A DNA stretch of 64,000 nt, taken from positions 1-64,000 of the forward strand of contig NZ_JAEKFT010000014.1 in assembly GCF_018524365.1 (NCBI RefSeq). The letters run 5' to 3'. This stretch comes from Denitromonas iodatirespirans (lineage in GTDB: Bacteria; Pseudomonadota; Gammaproteobacteria; Burkholderiales; Rhodocyclaceae). The notes beneath the pieces were generated by a model. That model was not told the DNA's origin. It was given only the letters and a program-made list of their open reading frames with translations, and ran no database searches. Below are positions 19,842 through 31,820 of this stretch, piece by piece. The stretch's first letter is position 1. Every line of letters starts with the position of its first letter. A program made the position numbers and the translations under genes.

Positions 19842-20315
19842 GTGAATCTGAACGCTACCCTGATCGCTCAGCTCGTGGTGTTCTTCATTCTGGTCGCCTT
19901 CACGATGAAATTCGTGTGGCCGCCCATTGTGAAGGCGCTCGACGAACGGGCACAGAAGGTCGCGGACGGGCTGGCGGCTGCGGACAAAGCGAAGGCCGAT
20001 CTGGCCCACGCCGAGAAGAAGGTTGTCGAGGAAATGCGCAAGGCCCGCGAATCCGCTGGCGATGTGCGCACCTCCGCTGAAAAGCAGGCTGCCGCTCTGA
20101 TCGACGAGGCCCGTGCCGAAGCTGGCCGCATCATCGCCGCCGCGCGTGAAGCTGCAGAAGGCGAAGCCGCCACTGCCGCCCAACGCGCCAAGGAAGCCCT
20201 GCGCGATCAAATTGCCATCCTGGCCCTCTCCGGCGCGGAAAAAATCCTGCGCAAGGAAGTGGATGCCAAGGCTCACGCCGAACTGCTGGCAAACCTGAAA
20301 CAGGAACTGCAATAA
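19842..20315 (+). CDS. atpF: F1Fo ATP synthase subunit b
   Basis: 157 residues. One N-terminal membrane helix ([23 protein letters not shown]) followed by a long charged, alanine-rich helix that forms the peripheral stalk dimer. The start is GTG at 19842, supported by ATAAGGAC upstream and by the conserved sequence [10 protein letters not shown]. It is followed three bases later by atpH. Confidence 0.96.
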   Translation: MNLNATLIAQLVVFFILVAFTMKFVWPPIVKALDERAQKVADGLAAADKAKADLAHAEKKVVEEMRKARESAGDVRTSAEKQAAALIDEARAEAGRIIAAAREAAEGEAATAAQRAKEALRDQIAILALSGAEKILRKEVDAKAHAELLANLKQELQ

Positions 20316-20318
20316 GTC

Positions 20319-20855
20319 ATGGCCGAGAACGTCACCATCGCGCGCCCCTACGCCGAAGCCGCATTCAAGCTGGCACAAGGGGCTGGTGCGCTGGGGCCCT
20401 GGTCGGAAGCTCTGGATCGGTTGGCCTTTGCCGCCACCGATTCGCAGATGAAAGCATGCATCAACGATCCCAAGCTCAGCGCTGACAAGCTCGCCGAGCT
20501 GTTCATCGGGACCGTCGGTGGTTCTTTCGACGACGCACAGAAGAACTTCGTGCGCGTGTTGATCGAAAATGAACGTCTGCAGGTGCTTCCCGAGATCCGT
20601 GACCTGTTCGTTGAACGTAAGAACGAACACGAAGGCGTGCTGGATGCGGACATCGTCTCCGCCTTCCCGCTCGACGACGCAGCGCTGAAGACGCTGACCG
20701 AACAGCTTGAAGCCCGTTTCAAGGCCAAGCTGAACGTGTCGGTGTCGGTGGATCCCGACCTGATCGGTGGGGTCACTATCACCATTGGCGATGACGTTAT
20801 CGATGCCTCGGTCCGCGGCAAGCTCGCGAACATGGCCGCTGCGCTTAAGAATTAG
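20319..20855 (+). CDS. atpH: F1Fo ATP synthase subunit delta
   Basis: 178 residues. Links the peripheral stalk to the top of the F1 head. N-terminal helical domain begins [18 protein letters not shown]; the C-terminal signature is [25 protein letters not shown]. Normal length and position between subunits b and alpha. Confidence 0.96.
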   Translation: MAENVTIARPYAEAAFKLAQGAGALGPWSEALDRLAFAATDSQMKACINDPKLSADKLAELFIGTVGGSFDDAQKNFVRVLIENERLQVLPEIRDLFVERKNEHEGVLDADIVSAFPLDDAALKTLTEQLEARFKAKLNVSVSVDPDLIGGVTITIGDDVIDASVRGKLANMAAALKN

Positions 20856-20865
20856 GAGCATTGGA

Positions 20866-22404
<1,539 letters not shown>

Positions 22405-22425
22405 CGCAGCGTACGGAGACGGAAT

Positions 22426-23295
22426 ATGGCAAGCGGTAAGGAAATCCGTACGAAGATCAAGAGTGTTCAGAACACTCGAAAGATCACGAAGGCCATGGAA
22501 ATGGTGGCCGCATCGAAAATGCGCAAAGCGCAGGAACGCATGCGTGCCGCCCGTCCGTACGCCGAGAAGATCCGCCGACTCGCCGCGAACCTGTCTCAGG
22601 CGAACATCACCGAGTATCAGCACCCGTTCCTGGTCAAGAAAGATGACGTCAAGCGTGTCGGCGTCATCGTCGTGACCACGGACAAGGGCCTCTGCGGCGG
22701 CTTGAACACCAACATCCTGCGCCAGACCATGGCCGAGATGAAGCAGTGGCAAGCCCAGGGTGTGACCGATATTCGGGCCACCTGCATCGGCAACAAGGGT
22801 TACGGCTTCATGCAGCGTGTGGGCGTCAAGGTGGCCTCGCACGCGATCCAGCTCGGTGATACCCCGCACCTCGAAAAGCTGATCGGCCCGGTCAAGGTCA
22901 TGCTGGACGCGTTCCAGAATGGCGAGCTTGACGTGGTCTACATCGCCTACACCCGCTTCGTGAACACGATGAAGCAGGAAGGGCAGGTCGAGCAGCTGTT
23001 GCCGCTGACCGGTGACCGTCTGGGTGCGCCTGAAGGGTCGTGGGACTACTTGTACGAGCCCGATCCCCAGGTGGTCATCGATGAAATGCTGGTGCGTTAC
23101 GTCGAGGCCCTGGTGTATCAGGCTGTGGCCGAGAACATGGCGTCCGAACAGAGCGCGCGGATGGTCGCAATGAAAGCGGCTTCCGACAACGCGAAGAACG
23201 TGATCGGCGAGTTGCAACTGGTCTACAACAAGACCCGTCAGGCAGCCATCACGAAAGAGCTCTCGGAAATCGTCGCCGGCGCCGCTGCGGTCTAA
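22426..23295 (+). CDS. atpG: F1Fo ATP synthase subunit gamma
   Basis: 289 residues. Central stalk of the rotary motor. N-terminal coiled-coil helix ([39 protein letters not shown]) and the C-terminal helix with the family signature ([40 protein letters not shown]) are complete. Confidence 0.97.
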   Translation: MASGKEIRTKIKSVQNTRKITKAMEMVAASKMRKAQERMRAARPYAEKIRRLAANLSQANITEYQHPFLVKKDDVKRVGVIVVTTDKGLCGGLNTNILRQTMAEMKQWQAQGVTDIRATCIGNKGYGFMQRVGVKVASHAIQLGDTPHLEKLIGPVKVMLDAFQNGELDVVYIAYTRFVNTMKQEGQVEQLLPLTGDRLGAPEGSWDYLYEPDPQVVIDEMLVRYVEALVYQAVAENMASEQSARMVAMKAASDNAKNVIGELQLVYNKTRQAAITKELSEIVAGAAAV

Positions 23296-23311
23296 CGGAT
23301 TATTGATTTAA

Positions 23312-24721
<1,410 letters not shown>

Positions 24722-24732
24722 GCATGCCCCAT

Positions 24733-24756
24733 GCCCCGCCCCCTTGCGGGCGGGGC
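24733..24756 (+). repeat. Hairpin between atpD and atpC
   Basis: GCCCCGCCC and its exact complement GGGCGGGGC enclose a six-base loop, 12 bases after the atpD stop. It has no T-run and is followed by the atpC ribosome site GGAGGAT, so it may stabilise the upstream message or reduce atpC expression rather than terminate. Confidence 0.6.
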
Positions 24757-24775
24757 AGAATCGGAGGATAAAGCT

Positions 24776-25201
24776 ATGGCTATGACCGTACATGTAGATA
24801 TCGTCAGCGCAGAAGAGGAAATCTTTTCCGGCTTGGCGGAGTTTGTCGCCCTGCCGGGTGAGGCGGGTGAGCTCGGCATTCTGCCCGGCCACATGCCGCT
24901 GATGACCCGGATCAAACCGGGTGCGGTTCGCGTCAAGGTGCAGAACCGGGCCGAGGAAGAGCTGGTGTTCGTGGCGGGCGGCTTGCTGGAAGTTCAGCCG
25001 GGTCGTGTCACGGTGCTGGCGGATACCGCCATTCGCGGCAAGGATCTCGACGAAGCGAAAGCCCTCGAGGCGAAGCGTCGTGCCGAGGAAGCCTTGCAGA
25101 ACCAGAATGCGGAAATCGACTACGCCGCGGCGCAAGCCGAACTGGCCGAAGCGATTGCCCAGTTGGCAGCGATCAAGAAGCTGCGCAACCCGCGTCACTG
25201 A
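24776..25201 (+). CDS. atpC: F1Fo ATP synthase subunit epsilon
   Basis: 141 residues. N-terminal beta-sandwich ([39 protein letters not shown]) and a C-terminal helical pair ([40 protein letters not shown]) that inhibits ATP hydrolysis. The ATG at 24776 follows GGAGGAT; a second in-frame ATG at 24782 is possible. Last gene of the operon. Confidence 0.95.
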   Translation: MAMTVHVDIVSAEEEIFSGLAEFVALPGEAGELGILPGHMPLMTRIKPGAVRVKVQNRAEEELVFVAGGLLEVQPGRVTVLADTAIRGKDLDEAKALEAKRRAEEALQNQNAEIDYAAAQAELAEAIAQLAAIKKLRNPRH

Positions 25202-25215
25202 ACGTCTGGCACGGT

Positions 25216-25255
25216 CCCAAAGAAAAAGCAGCCTTCGGGCTGCTTTTTCTTTGGG
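25216..25255. terminator. Bidirectional terminator between atpC and ubiJ
   Basis: An 18-bp perfect stem with a TTCG loop; the arms carry an A-run on the left and a T-run on the right, so it can terminate both the atp operon and the convergent ubiquinone operon. Confidence 0.92.
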
Positions 25256-25270
25256 TGCTCGGTGACGGTC

Positions 25271-25858
25271 TCAGTCGTTGCCGGGTGTTGCCGTGCCCAG
25301 GCGCTTGATGCGCTTGTCGAGGCGGCTCATGGTGTCGCGCAGCTGGCGCAGGTGTTCGGCGTGTGCGGCCAGTTCCTTGCGCGGGATCAGCAGACGTCCT
25401 TCGTGCGTCAGATATTCGCCCGCATTGGCCGCCAGGCGGGCGCCGGTTTCAGGGACGGCGCGGGCGAGGTGGGCGGCGGCAAGATGCGCGCGTCGCCCGA
25501 TCACCGGCCCGAGCAGGCGGGCGAAGTCCGCTTCGCTGTCCCAGCGCAGATGGCGGAAGACGAAGCTGAGCGTGTCGGCCAGATCGGCTTGGCCGCTGAT
25601 TTTCACCTGCGACATGGCGGCGTCGACACCGTCGGGGAGTTTGGCCAAGGCTGCCGGATCGAGCACGATGGCGACCGACGGGGCGGTGTCCGGCGCAGGC
25701 GCACAGAAGTAGCCGTCGGCGGCGATGCCGAGGCGCAGCACGCGCCCGCCGACGGTGAGATCGGCGGCCGCACCCGCGTGCTCGCGCAGGCGGACGCGCG
25801 CCCAGTCGGCCTGTGCGAGGAGGTGATTGAGGGTGGCCGTGGCCGCCGACGACAGCAT
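25271..25858 (-). CDS. ubiJ: Ubiquinone biosynthesis accessory factor UbiJ (SCP2 domain)
   Basis: 195 residues. An N-terminal SCP2 sterol-carrier-like domain (about 5-110, with DLTVGGRVLRLGIAADGYF and MSQVKISGQADLADTLSFV) that binds lipid intermediates, then a helical C-terminal part ending in a predicted coiled coil (HAEHLRQLRDTMSRLDKRIK). UbiJ acts with UbiK as a scaffold for the hydroxylases of ubiquinone synthesis. It is the last gene of the ubiE operon; the ubiB gene that often follows is not here, since the shared terminator comes next. Confidence 0.85.
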   Translation of the reverse strand: MLSSAATATLNHLLAQADWARVRLREHAGAAADLTVGGRVLRLGIAADGYFCAPAPDTAPSVAIVLDPAALAKLPDGVDAAMSQVKISGQADLADTLSFVFRHLRWDSEADFARLLGPVIGRRAHLAAAHLARAVPETGARLAANAGEYLTHEGRLLIPRKELAAHAEHLRQLRDTMSRLDKRIKRLGTATPGND

Positions 25859-25860
25859 GC

Positions 25861-26688
25861 TCAGTGGGCTTGCTGGATACCCGAGACCAGCCAGCCGCCG
25901 TCACCGCTGACCGGCTTGGTGAGGTGCCAGATTTCGTCGAAGGGTTGCGGCTCGCTGCCGCGCTCTTCGCGGATCAGCCCATGGAAGCGCACGCTGACGA
26001 TATAGCGCTCGCCCTCGCGCACCACTTCGACGATGTCGCCGGTCAGGTCGATCACATCGGTCTGCTGTCCGGTATCGGCGCGTTCGTCGAGTTGCATTTT
26101 GACCTCGGCGAAGACGTCCGGGGTGGTGAAGGCGCGGATGTCGTCCAGATTGCCGGCGTCGTAGGCGGCCTGCATGCGGATGAAGTTGATCTTGGCCTGG
26201 CGCACGAACCCGGCTTGGTCGAAGTCGGCGAACTCGGCGTTGGCCACCGGCGCGCCGGCAGCGCTGCCGGCGGACATCGGCTGCGGTTCATGCGTCGGCG
26301 TCGGGCCGGCGTACTGCATGCGGTGTGGCGCCTGGCTTTGCGAGGCGCGCGAAAAGCGGCGGAAGAGTGCGAAGGCGGCAAATGCGAGCAGGGCGATGAG
26401 CAGCAGGCTGCCCAGCTCCTCGCCCAGGCCGAGATGGGAAAAGAGTGCGGCCAGACCCAGGCCGGCGGCGAGGCCGGCGATGGGGCCGAGCCAGCTGTTG
26501 CGCTTGGGTGCCGTGTTCGGCCCGGCCGCGGCTTTGGGCGCTGCGGTGGGGGCTTTGGGGGCGACGGTCGGCGCACTGCGCTGCATGCCGAAAGATTTGC
26601 TGCCGCCGAAGCGCTTGGCTTCAGCGTCACCTGCGGATAGGCCCAGCGTCATGGCGCAGGCAAGCAAAGCAACAATACTGCGAATCAT
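25861..26688 (-). CDS. Tim44-like domain protein
   Basis: 275 residues. Signal peptide-like start (MIRSIVALLACAMTLGLSAG), an Ala/Pro/Lys-rich linker, one or two hydrophobic segments (LGPIAGLAAGLGLAALFSHL, LGSLLLIALLAFAAFALF), then a C-terminal Tim44-like domain (about 150-272; FVRQAKINFIRMQAAYDAGN, LDDIRAFTTPDVFAEVKMQL). Such proteins are membrane-anchored with unknown function in bacteria. It lies between ubiE and ubiJ, three bases from ubiJ, a conserved arrangement in betaproteobacteria that hints at a link to ubiquinone synthesis or membrane biogenesis (inference). Confidence 0.85.
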   Translation of the reverse strand: MIRSIVALLACAMTLGLSAGDAEAKRFGGSKSFGMQRSAPTVAPKAPTAAPKAAAGPNTAPKRNSWLGPIAGLAAGLGLAALFSHLGLGEELGSLLLIALLAFAAFALFRRFSRASQSQAPHRMQYAGPTPTHEPQPMSAGSAAGAPVANAEFADFDQAGFVRQAKINFIRMQAAYDAGNLDDIRAFTTPDVFAEVKMQLDERADTGQQTDVIDLTGDIVEVVREGERYIVSVRFHGLIREERGSEPQPFDEIWHLTKPVSGDGGWLVSGIQQAH

Positions 26689-26700
26689 GGGTGACTCCTG

Positions 26701-27441
26701 TCAGTGGATCTTGAAACCCCGGTGCAGCGCAACGACGCCCCCGGTGAGATTGAAGTAGTCGACCTTCTCCAGCCCGATCTGTTCCATCATGGCTTTCAAT
26801 TCGTCCTGGCCGGGATGCATGCGGATGGATTCGGCCAAGTAGCGGTAGCTGTCTGCATCGCCGGCGACTTGCTTGCCGAGCCAGGGCAGCAGTTTGAAGG
26901 AGTACAGGTCGTAGACCGGGGCGAGTGGCTTGTAGACTTGGGAGAACTCCAGCACCATCAATTGGCCGCCCGGTTTGAGGACCCGGCGCATCTCGGCCAG
27001 TGCCTGGTCCTTGTGGGTCATGTTGCGCAGGCCGAAGGCCACCGTGACGAGATTGAAGTAGTCGTCCGGGAAGGGCAGTTTCTCGGCGTCGCATTGCGCC
27101 ACCGGCAGCGGGTAGCCGCGGTCGATGAGACGGTCGCGGCCATGCGAGAGCATGGCGCCGTTGATATCGGTGAGCCAGACCTGGCCGGTGGGGCCGACAC
27201 GCTTGGCGAAGGCCAGCGAGAGGTCGGCCGTGCCGCCGGCTACATCCAGCACCCGGTGGCCGGCGCGCACGCCGGCGAGCTGGATGGTGAAGGCCTTCCA
27301 GACGCGGTGCAGGCCGAGCGACATCAGGTCGTTCATGATGTCGTAGCGGCTGGCCACCGACGAAAACACGCCGGCGACGCGTTTGGCCTTGTCGGCCTCG
27401 GCGACGGATTCGAAACCGAAATGGGTGGTCTTGTCGTTCAT
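26701..27441 (-). CDS. ubiE: Demethylmenaquinone/2-methoxy-6-polyprenyl-1,4-benzoquinol methyltransferase UbiE
   Basis: 246 residues. SAM-dependent C-methyltransferase of ubiquinone (and menaquinone) synthesis. Conserved parts: [20 protein letters not shown], the SAM motif [37 protein letters not shown] and [14 protein letters not shown]. The ATG at 27441 overlaps the stop of the upstream DUF971 gene (TGATG), implying translational coupling. Confidence 0.96.
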   Translation of the reverse strand: MNDKTTHFGFESVAEADKAKRVAGVFSSVASRYDIMNDLMSLGLHRVWKAFTIQLAGVRAGHRVLDVAGGTADLSLAFAKRVGPTGQVWLTDINGAMLSHGRDRLIDRGYPLPVAQCDAEKLPFPDDYFNLVTVAFGLRNMTHKDQALAEMRRVLKPGGQLMVLEFSQVYKPLAPVYDLYSFKLLPWLGKQVAGDADSYRYLAESIRMHPGQDELKAMMEQIGLEKVDYFNLTGGVVALHRGFKIH

Positions 27442-27869
27442 CAGTGCTTGCGTCCCGAGCCACAACTGCCGCCGGTTTTGGGCGGTGTGGTGCTGTCGAT
27501 GTCCCGGCTGGCGCCTGCTTCGGCAAGCCGGTCGAGGTAGTGTTGCCACAGGGTGTCGTGCTGCTCGCCGAGCATGGCGAGGTAGTCCCAGGAATACAGC
27601 CCGCTGTCGTGGCCGTCCGAGAACACCAGCTTGAGGGCATAGTTGCCGACCGGCTCGATGCGTTCGAGGATCACGTCGCGCTTGCCGGTCTGCAGCACCT
27701 CCTGTCCGACACCATGGCCGCGGACCTCGGCCGACGGCGAATAGACCCGCAGAAACTCGAAGGGCAGCGCACAGCGCAGGCCGTTGTCGAAGGCGATTTC
27801 GAGCACGCGCGACTGGGTGCGCAGGACGATATCGGTGGGCAGGGGGGTGGTCGAATCGAGGCCAGCCAT
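27441..27869 (-). CDS. DUF971 family protein (gamma-butyrobetaine hydroxylase-like N-terminal domain)
   Basis: 142 residues from the ATG at 27869; an in-frame ATG at 27917 is also possible. The DUF971 core is visible: [32 protein letters not shown] and a later [20 protein letters not shown], followed by [20 protein letters not shown]. Function is unknown; the domain also occurs at the N-terminus of gamma-butyrobetaine dioxygenases and in iron-sulfur related proteins. It is the first gene of the operon with ubiE. Confidence 0.85.
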   Translation of the reverse strand: MAGLDSTTPLPTDIVLRTQSRVLEIAFDNGLRCALPFEFLRVYSPSAEVRGHGVGQEVLQTGKRDVILERIEPVGNYALKLVFSDGHDSGLYSWDYLAMLGEQHDTLWQHYLDRLAEAGASRDIDSTTPPKTGGSCGSGRKH

Positions 27870-27982
27870 GATCGCAACCCGGGCCGCAAGGGCCGGTAGA
27901 GTCGATGGAGTGTGCAATGATACCTGATGCCGGGACTGAAGCTTTGACCGGTATCGGGGGCCTCAGGTTGCGATGCGATGAC

Positions 27983-28000
27983 GTGTCATGAAAGCGTCAA
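27983..28000 (+). promoter_or_regulatory. Candidate Pho box upstream of phoB
   Basis: GTGTCATGAAAGCGTCAA matches 13 of 18 positions of the PhoB consensus of two TGTCA-type repeats 11 bases apart, about 45 bases before the phoB start. PhoB usually activates its own operon through such a site. Confidence 0.5.
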
Positions 28001-28043
28001 ATACCTGCAATAGACTGTGGCCGAACGATTTGGAGTGCCCGAC

Positions 28044-28754
28044 ATGTCTGCCAATATTCTCGTCGTCGAAGACGAACCCGCGATCCAGGAGTTGATCGCC
28101 GCCAACCTCGGCCGTGCCGGCCATCACGTGATCCGCGCGGCCGATGCCGAAGCGGCTCAGCGCATCGTGCGCGAGGCGCTGCCCGACCTGATCCTGCTCG
28201 ACTGGATGCTGCCCGGCATGCCGGGGATCGACTTGGCGCGCCGTCTGCGCGCCGAGGAGCGCACGCGCGACATTCCGCTGATCATGCTGACCGCGCGCGG
28301 CGAAGAGCAGGACAAGGTGCAGGGCCTGGAGACCGGTGCGGACGACTACATCACCAAGCCCTTCAGCCCGCGCGAGCTGGTGGCGCGGATCAAGGCGGTG
28401 CTGCGCCGTCGTGCCCCGCAGGCGACCGAGGACCCGGTGGTGATCGGCGGCCTGCACCTCGATCCGGCGACCCATCGCATCACCGCCGGCGAGGCGCGCA
28501 TCTCGCTCGGCCCGACCGAATTCCGCCTGCTCCATTTTCTGATGACCCACCCGGAGCGGGTGCACTCGCGGACCCAGTTGCTCGACCAGGTGTGGGGCGA
28601 CCATGTGTTCGTCGAGGAGCGCACGGTCGACGTGCACATCCGGCGCCTGCGCAGTGCGCTCGAGCCCACCGAGCACGATCGCCTGATCCAGACCGTGCGC
28701 GGCAGCGGCTATCGCTTGTCGGCCCAGCCGGACGAAGAAACGGCCGTGCGATAA
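28044..28754 (+). CDS. phoB: Phosphate regulon response regulator PhoB
   Basis: 236 residues. N-terminal receiver domain with acidic pocket VVEDEP and phospho-acceptor Asp53 in [13 protein letters not shown], conserved Lys in [15 protein letters not shown]-terminal winged-helix DNA-binding domain (about 135-230; [20 protein letters not shown] and [14 protein letters not shown]). The ATG at 28044 follows TTTGGAG; the upstream in-frame start at 28017 is rejected. PhoR follows. Confidence 0.93.
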   Translation: MSANILVVEDEPAIQELIAANLGRAGHHVIRAADAEAAQRIVREALPDLILLDWMLPGMPGIDLARRLRAEERTRDIPLIMLTARGEEQDKVQGLETGADDYITKPFSPRELVARIKAVLRRRAPQATEDPVVIGGLHLDPATHRITAGEARISLGPTEFRLLHFLMTHPERVHSRTQLLDQVWGDHVFVEERTVDVHIRRLRSALEPTEHDRLIQTVRGSGYRLSAQPDEETAVR

Positions 28755-28805
28755 TCCGGTCGTCATTCGAATCGACAGGGGGTCATCATTCACTCCGAGC
28801 GCTAT

Positions 28806-30110
28806 GTGTGGACGGCGTTTGCCAGTTCGCTGCTGTTGATCGCCGCGTTGGCGGTGCCCGTGGGTTTGTTCATGTCGCCGCTGACCGGATGCCTGCTGGC
28901 GATCGGCGGGCTGCTGTGGCTGATGGTCCGCCACTACGCCGGCGTGGCGCGTCTGGTGCGGTGGACCCACGCGCCGGTCGGCACGTCCCTGCCCCAGGCT
29001 TTGGGGCTGTGGGATCTGGTGTACTCCGACATCAATCGCTTGGTGCGCCTCGCCAGTGCCGAGCGCGCCAAGCTGGGCGCGGAGCTCGATCGCTTCCGCG
29101 ATGCCAGCCAGGCCATGCCCGACGGGGTGATGTACCTGTCGTTGACCGGCGCCATCGAATGGATCAACCGCCGCGCCGCCGAGGATCTGGGGCTGGACCC
29201 GCAGCGCGACCGCGGCGCGCCGATCACCAATCTCGTGCGCCAGCCCGATTTCGTGCATTACCTCGAGGCCGGCGAGTACAGCGAACCCTTTCTGTTCCAC
29301 CCGGTGCGGCGACGCGGTGCGGCGCTCTTGGTGCAGGTGATCACCTTCGGGGACGGGCGCCGGATGATCATCTCGCGCGACGTGACCCAGATCGAAAAGC
29401 TGGAGACCATGCGCCGCGACTTTGTGGCCAATGTGTCGCATGAACTGCGCACCCCGTTGACCGTGGTGTCGGGCTTCATCGAGACCGTGCTCGACGGCCT
29501 GGAGGATGTGCCGCATGAGGAACTGCAGCGCTACCTGACCATGGCCCATGAGCAGGCGGCCCGCATGCAGCGCCTGATCCAGGATCTATTGGTGTTGTCG
29601 GCGCTCGAGACCGGCGCGCCGCAGCCGGTGGAGGACGTGTTCGACGTCGCCGGCCTGGTCCGCGAGGTGGCGCGCGAGACCGAGGCCTTGTCTGCCGGCC
29701 GCCACCAGGTCACGGTGACGGCGGCGGACGCCTGCCGCATCCAGGGCAGCGCCAAGGAGTTGCACAGCGCTTTCGCCAACCTGGCCAGCAATGCGATCCG
29801 CTACACGCCGTCCGGCGGCAAGGTGGAGTTGCGCTGGCGGGTGCTCGATTCCGGTGCCGGCGAGTTCTGCGTGAGCGACAACGGCATCGGGGTCGCGCCC
29901 GAGCATATCCCGCGCCTGACCGAGCGCTTCTATCGGGTCGATCGCGGTCGATCGCGCGAGACCGGGGGGACCGGGCTGGGCCTGGCCATCGTCAAGCATG
30001 TGCTGACGCGGCATCAGGCCGAACTGAAGGTGACCAGCGAACCCGGCACCGGCAGCTGCTTTTGTGCCGTGCTGCCGGCACGCCGGGTCATCCCGGTTGC
30101 CGCCCGCTGA
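28806..30110 (+). CDS. phoR: Phosphate regulon sensor histidine kinase PhoR
   Basis: 434 residues. Two N-terminal membrane helices (FASSLLLIAALAVPVGLFMS, LTGCLLAIGGLLWLMV), a PAS domain (about 95-205), the HisKA helix with phospho-accepting His212 in NVSHELRTPLTVVSGF, and a HATPase_c domain with N box LASNAIRYTPSGG, SDNGIGV and GTGLGLAIVKHVL. The periplasmic loop is negligible, as in PhoR, which senses phosphate through PstSCAB/PhoU. The start is GTG at 28806; the frame is open upstream but no better start with a ribosome site is present, apart from a possible ATT codon. Confidence 0.9.
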   Translation: MWTAFASSLLLIAALAVPVGLFMSPLTGCLLAIGGLLWLMVRHYAGVARLVRWTHAPVGTSLPQALGLWDLVYSDINRLVRLASAERAKLGAELDRFRDASQAMPDGVMYLSLTGAIEWINRRAAEDLGLDPQRDRGAPITNLVRQPDFVHYLEAGEYSEPFLFHPVRRRGAALLVQVITFGDGRRMIISRDVTQIEKLETMRRDFVANVSHELRTPLTVVSGFIETVLDGLEDVPHEELQRYLTMAHEQAARMQRLIQDLLVLSALETGAPQPVEDVFDVAGLVREVARETEALSAGRHQVTVTAADACRIQGSAKELHSAFANLASNAIRYTPSGGKVELRWRVLDSGAGEFCVSDNGIGVAPEHIPRLTERFYRVDRGRSRETGGTGLGLAIVKHVLTRHQAELKVTSEPGTGSCFCAVLPARRVIPVAAR

Positions 30111-30134
30111 GCGCGGGCGAACCGTCGGGGGTGC

Positions 30135-31727
30135 TCAGGCGCGCCCGAGGGTGGTGAATTCGGCGCGGTCGAAATTGCTGCCGCGGGTCACCAGCCGGGT
30201 CAGCCGGATCTGCATCGTCTCGCTGCCCATCTTCAGCTCCACGATCCGTTGCGCATGAAACCAGCCGCCCGGCAGCACCAGGCTGGGCTGGGCCTTCAGG
30301 GCCGGCACGGCCGGTAGCAGGAAACCGAGCCGGTACGGGTCGTTGGCCTGGGCGCGCAGCCCGATCAGACGCACGGCCACCCCTTCGGGCAAGCCGGGCA
30401 TCACGTGTACGCCCAGCTCCATCACGCCGTCCGGGCGATACATCAGCCAGCTGATGTGCGCCAGCAGATAGTGCTCGCCGTCGGGCGGGCGGATGGCGAC
30501 CAGTTGATGGTGCTCGAAGCGCTGGGCGCTCGGTTGCGACTGGAGCCGGAAGCCGCCGACCGATTGATCGATGATCTCCCACAGTTGCGGAATGTAGCCG
30601 CGCTCGATGGCCAGGCGCTTGAGCGCCTCGGGCTGCATCGGCACTTCTTCGGCGCGCTCGCCGAAGGTGATGGCCGCGATGTCGGTCTGCAGCGGATTGA
30701 AGGCGGTTGCCTTCGGGGGTTCGAACGGCTTGCCCAGGACGTAGAAGCCAATGGCGTCCCACTCGGTGCACAGGCCCAGTCGCCCGCGTGTCGGCCGCCG
30801 GGTGTAGCGGCGCCCGGCCGAGGCCAAGCCCCAGGGGCGGTAGAGGGACAGCAGCAGGCGGCCGCCGGCCTCGGTCGAGCAATCGTCGCCCAGGCCCAGC
30901 GAGGTGGGTGTCACGCCCTGCTTGAACTGGGTCAGCACGGCCTGGATCTGGCTGGCCAGACGACTGCCGTCGAAGCGGCGCAGGTGCGGCGATTCGCTCA
31001 GCGTGGCGATCGGCCGCAGGCCGTGGTCGCGGCTCAGGTCCAGTGCGTAGGTGCCGGGCTTTTCGCCCTCCTGCGGCAGGCTCAGGGTGCAATACGGGGC
31101 GAAGCGCTGGGCCCAGCGGCAGACCCAGGTCAGCTCGCGCTGGCTGCGGCCGAAGGGGTTGGACAGGTCGACCAGCAGGACGGCCACATAGGCCTCGACG
31201 CTGCTTTGCGCCTTCCAGATTTCGTTGAGCGGGTCGGCCACCCGGGTGCGGGCCACGCCTTGTTGTTCGGCCACCGCGTAGCCGGCGTGGAAATCGAGCC
31301 ACAGGCCCTTGGGCACGGCCCGATGGGCGCGGAAGTATTCGAGCAGGACATTGCCGCTATAGTGCAAGCGGCGCTGCAGCAGCGTCGGACGCTGGGCGGC
31401 GAGCGCCTCGCGGGTTGCGTCGCGCTGGGCGATCTGAGCATAGGAGCGCGCCAGCTCCTGCCATAGCCGGACGACGCGATCGAGGGTGGCTTCTTCGACG
31501 CTGTCCGGCGGCAGGGGATGGTCGGCATAGCGCTTGGCCAGCTCGTCCTGGACGAAGGCGATCGCGCTGCGGGCGGTTTCGAGGACCTCGAAATGCAGCT
31601 CGGGCGACGGCGGCGTAGCATGCAGGGCGGCCACGATGGCGGCCAGCGTGGCGTGGCTTTCGACCACATTGACCGGATTGAGGGTCCGCAGTGTCGCCAG
31701 TGCGACGGTCGGATCGGAATAGTTCAT
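30135..31727 (-). CDS. Conserved hypothetical protein, possibly with a PilZ-like C-terminal domain
   Basis: 530 residues, soluble, no signal peptide. The N-terminal half is largely helical (e.g. VEEATLDRVVRLWQELARSY, LLQRRLHYSGNVLLEYFRAH), followed by an alpha/beta region. The C-terminal ~110 residues (HQLVAIRPPDGEHYLLAHIS, WLMYRPDGVMELGVHVMPGL) resemble the strand pattern of PilZ-type barrels, but the RxxxR c-di-GMP motif is not seen, so binding is doubtful. The ATG at 31727 has AAGGGA upstream; a start at 31790 is rejected. It is convergent with phoR. Function unknown. Confidence 0.6.
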   Translation of the reverse strand: MNYSDPTVALATLRTLNPVNVVESHATLAAIVAALHATPPSPELHFEVLETARSAIAFVQDELAKRYADHPLPPDSVEEATLDRVVRLWQELARSYAQIAQRDATREALAAQRPTLLQRRLHYSGNVLLEYFRAHRAVPKGLWLDFHAGYAVAEQQGVARTRVADPLNEIWKAQSSVEAYVAVLLVDLSNPFGRSQRELTWVCRWAQRFAPYCTLSLPQEGEKPGTYALDLSRDHGLRPIATLSESPHLRRFDGSRLASQIQAVLTQFKQGVTPTSLGLGDDCSTEAGGRLLLSLYRPWGLASAGRRYTRRPTRGRLGLCTEWDAIGFYVLGKPFEPPKATAFNPLQTDIAAITFGERAEEVPMQPEALKRLAIERGYIPQLWEIIDQSVGGFRLQSQPSAQRFEHHQLVAIRPPDGEHYLLAHISWLMYRPDGVMELGVHVMPGLPEGVAVRLIGLRAQANDPYRLGFLLPAVPALKAQPSLVLPGGWFHAQRIVELKMGSETMQIRLTRLVTRGSNFDRAEFTTLGRA

Positions 31728-31820
31728 GGTGTCCCTTCTGGGCGCCTTGTTGTTATAGAGCGCAGGCCATGGTGCACTTCGTCTGACCACCTTGCATGAT
31801 GACCTGCCGGGCGCGCCGGA

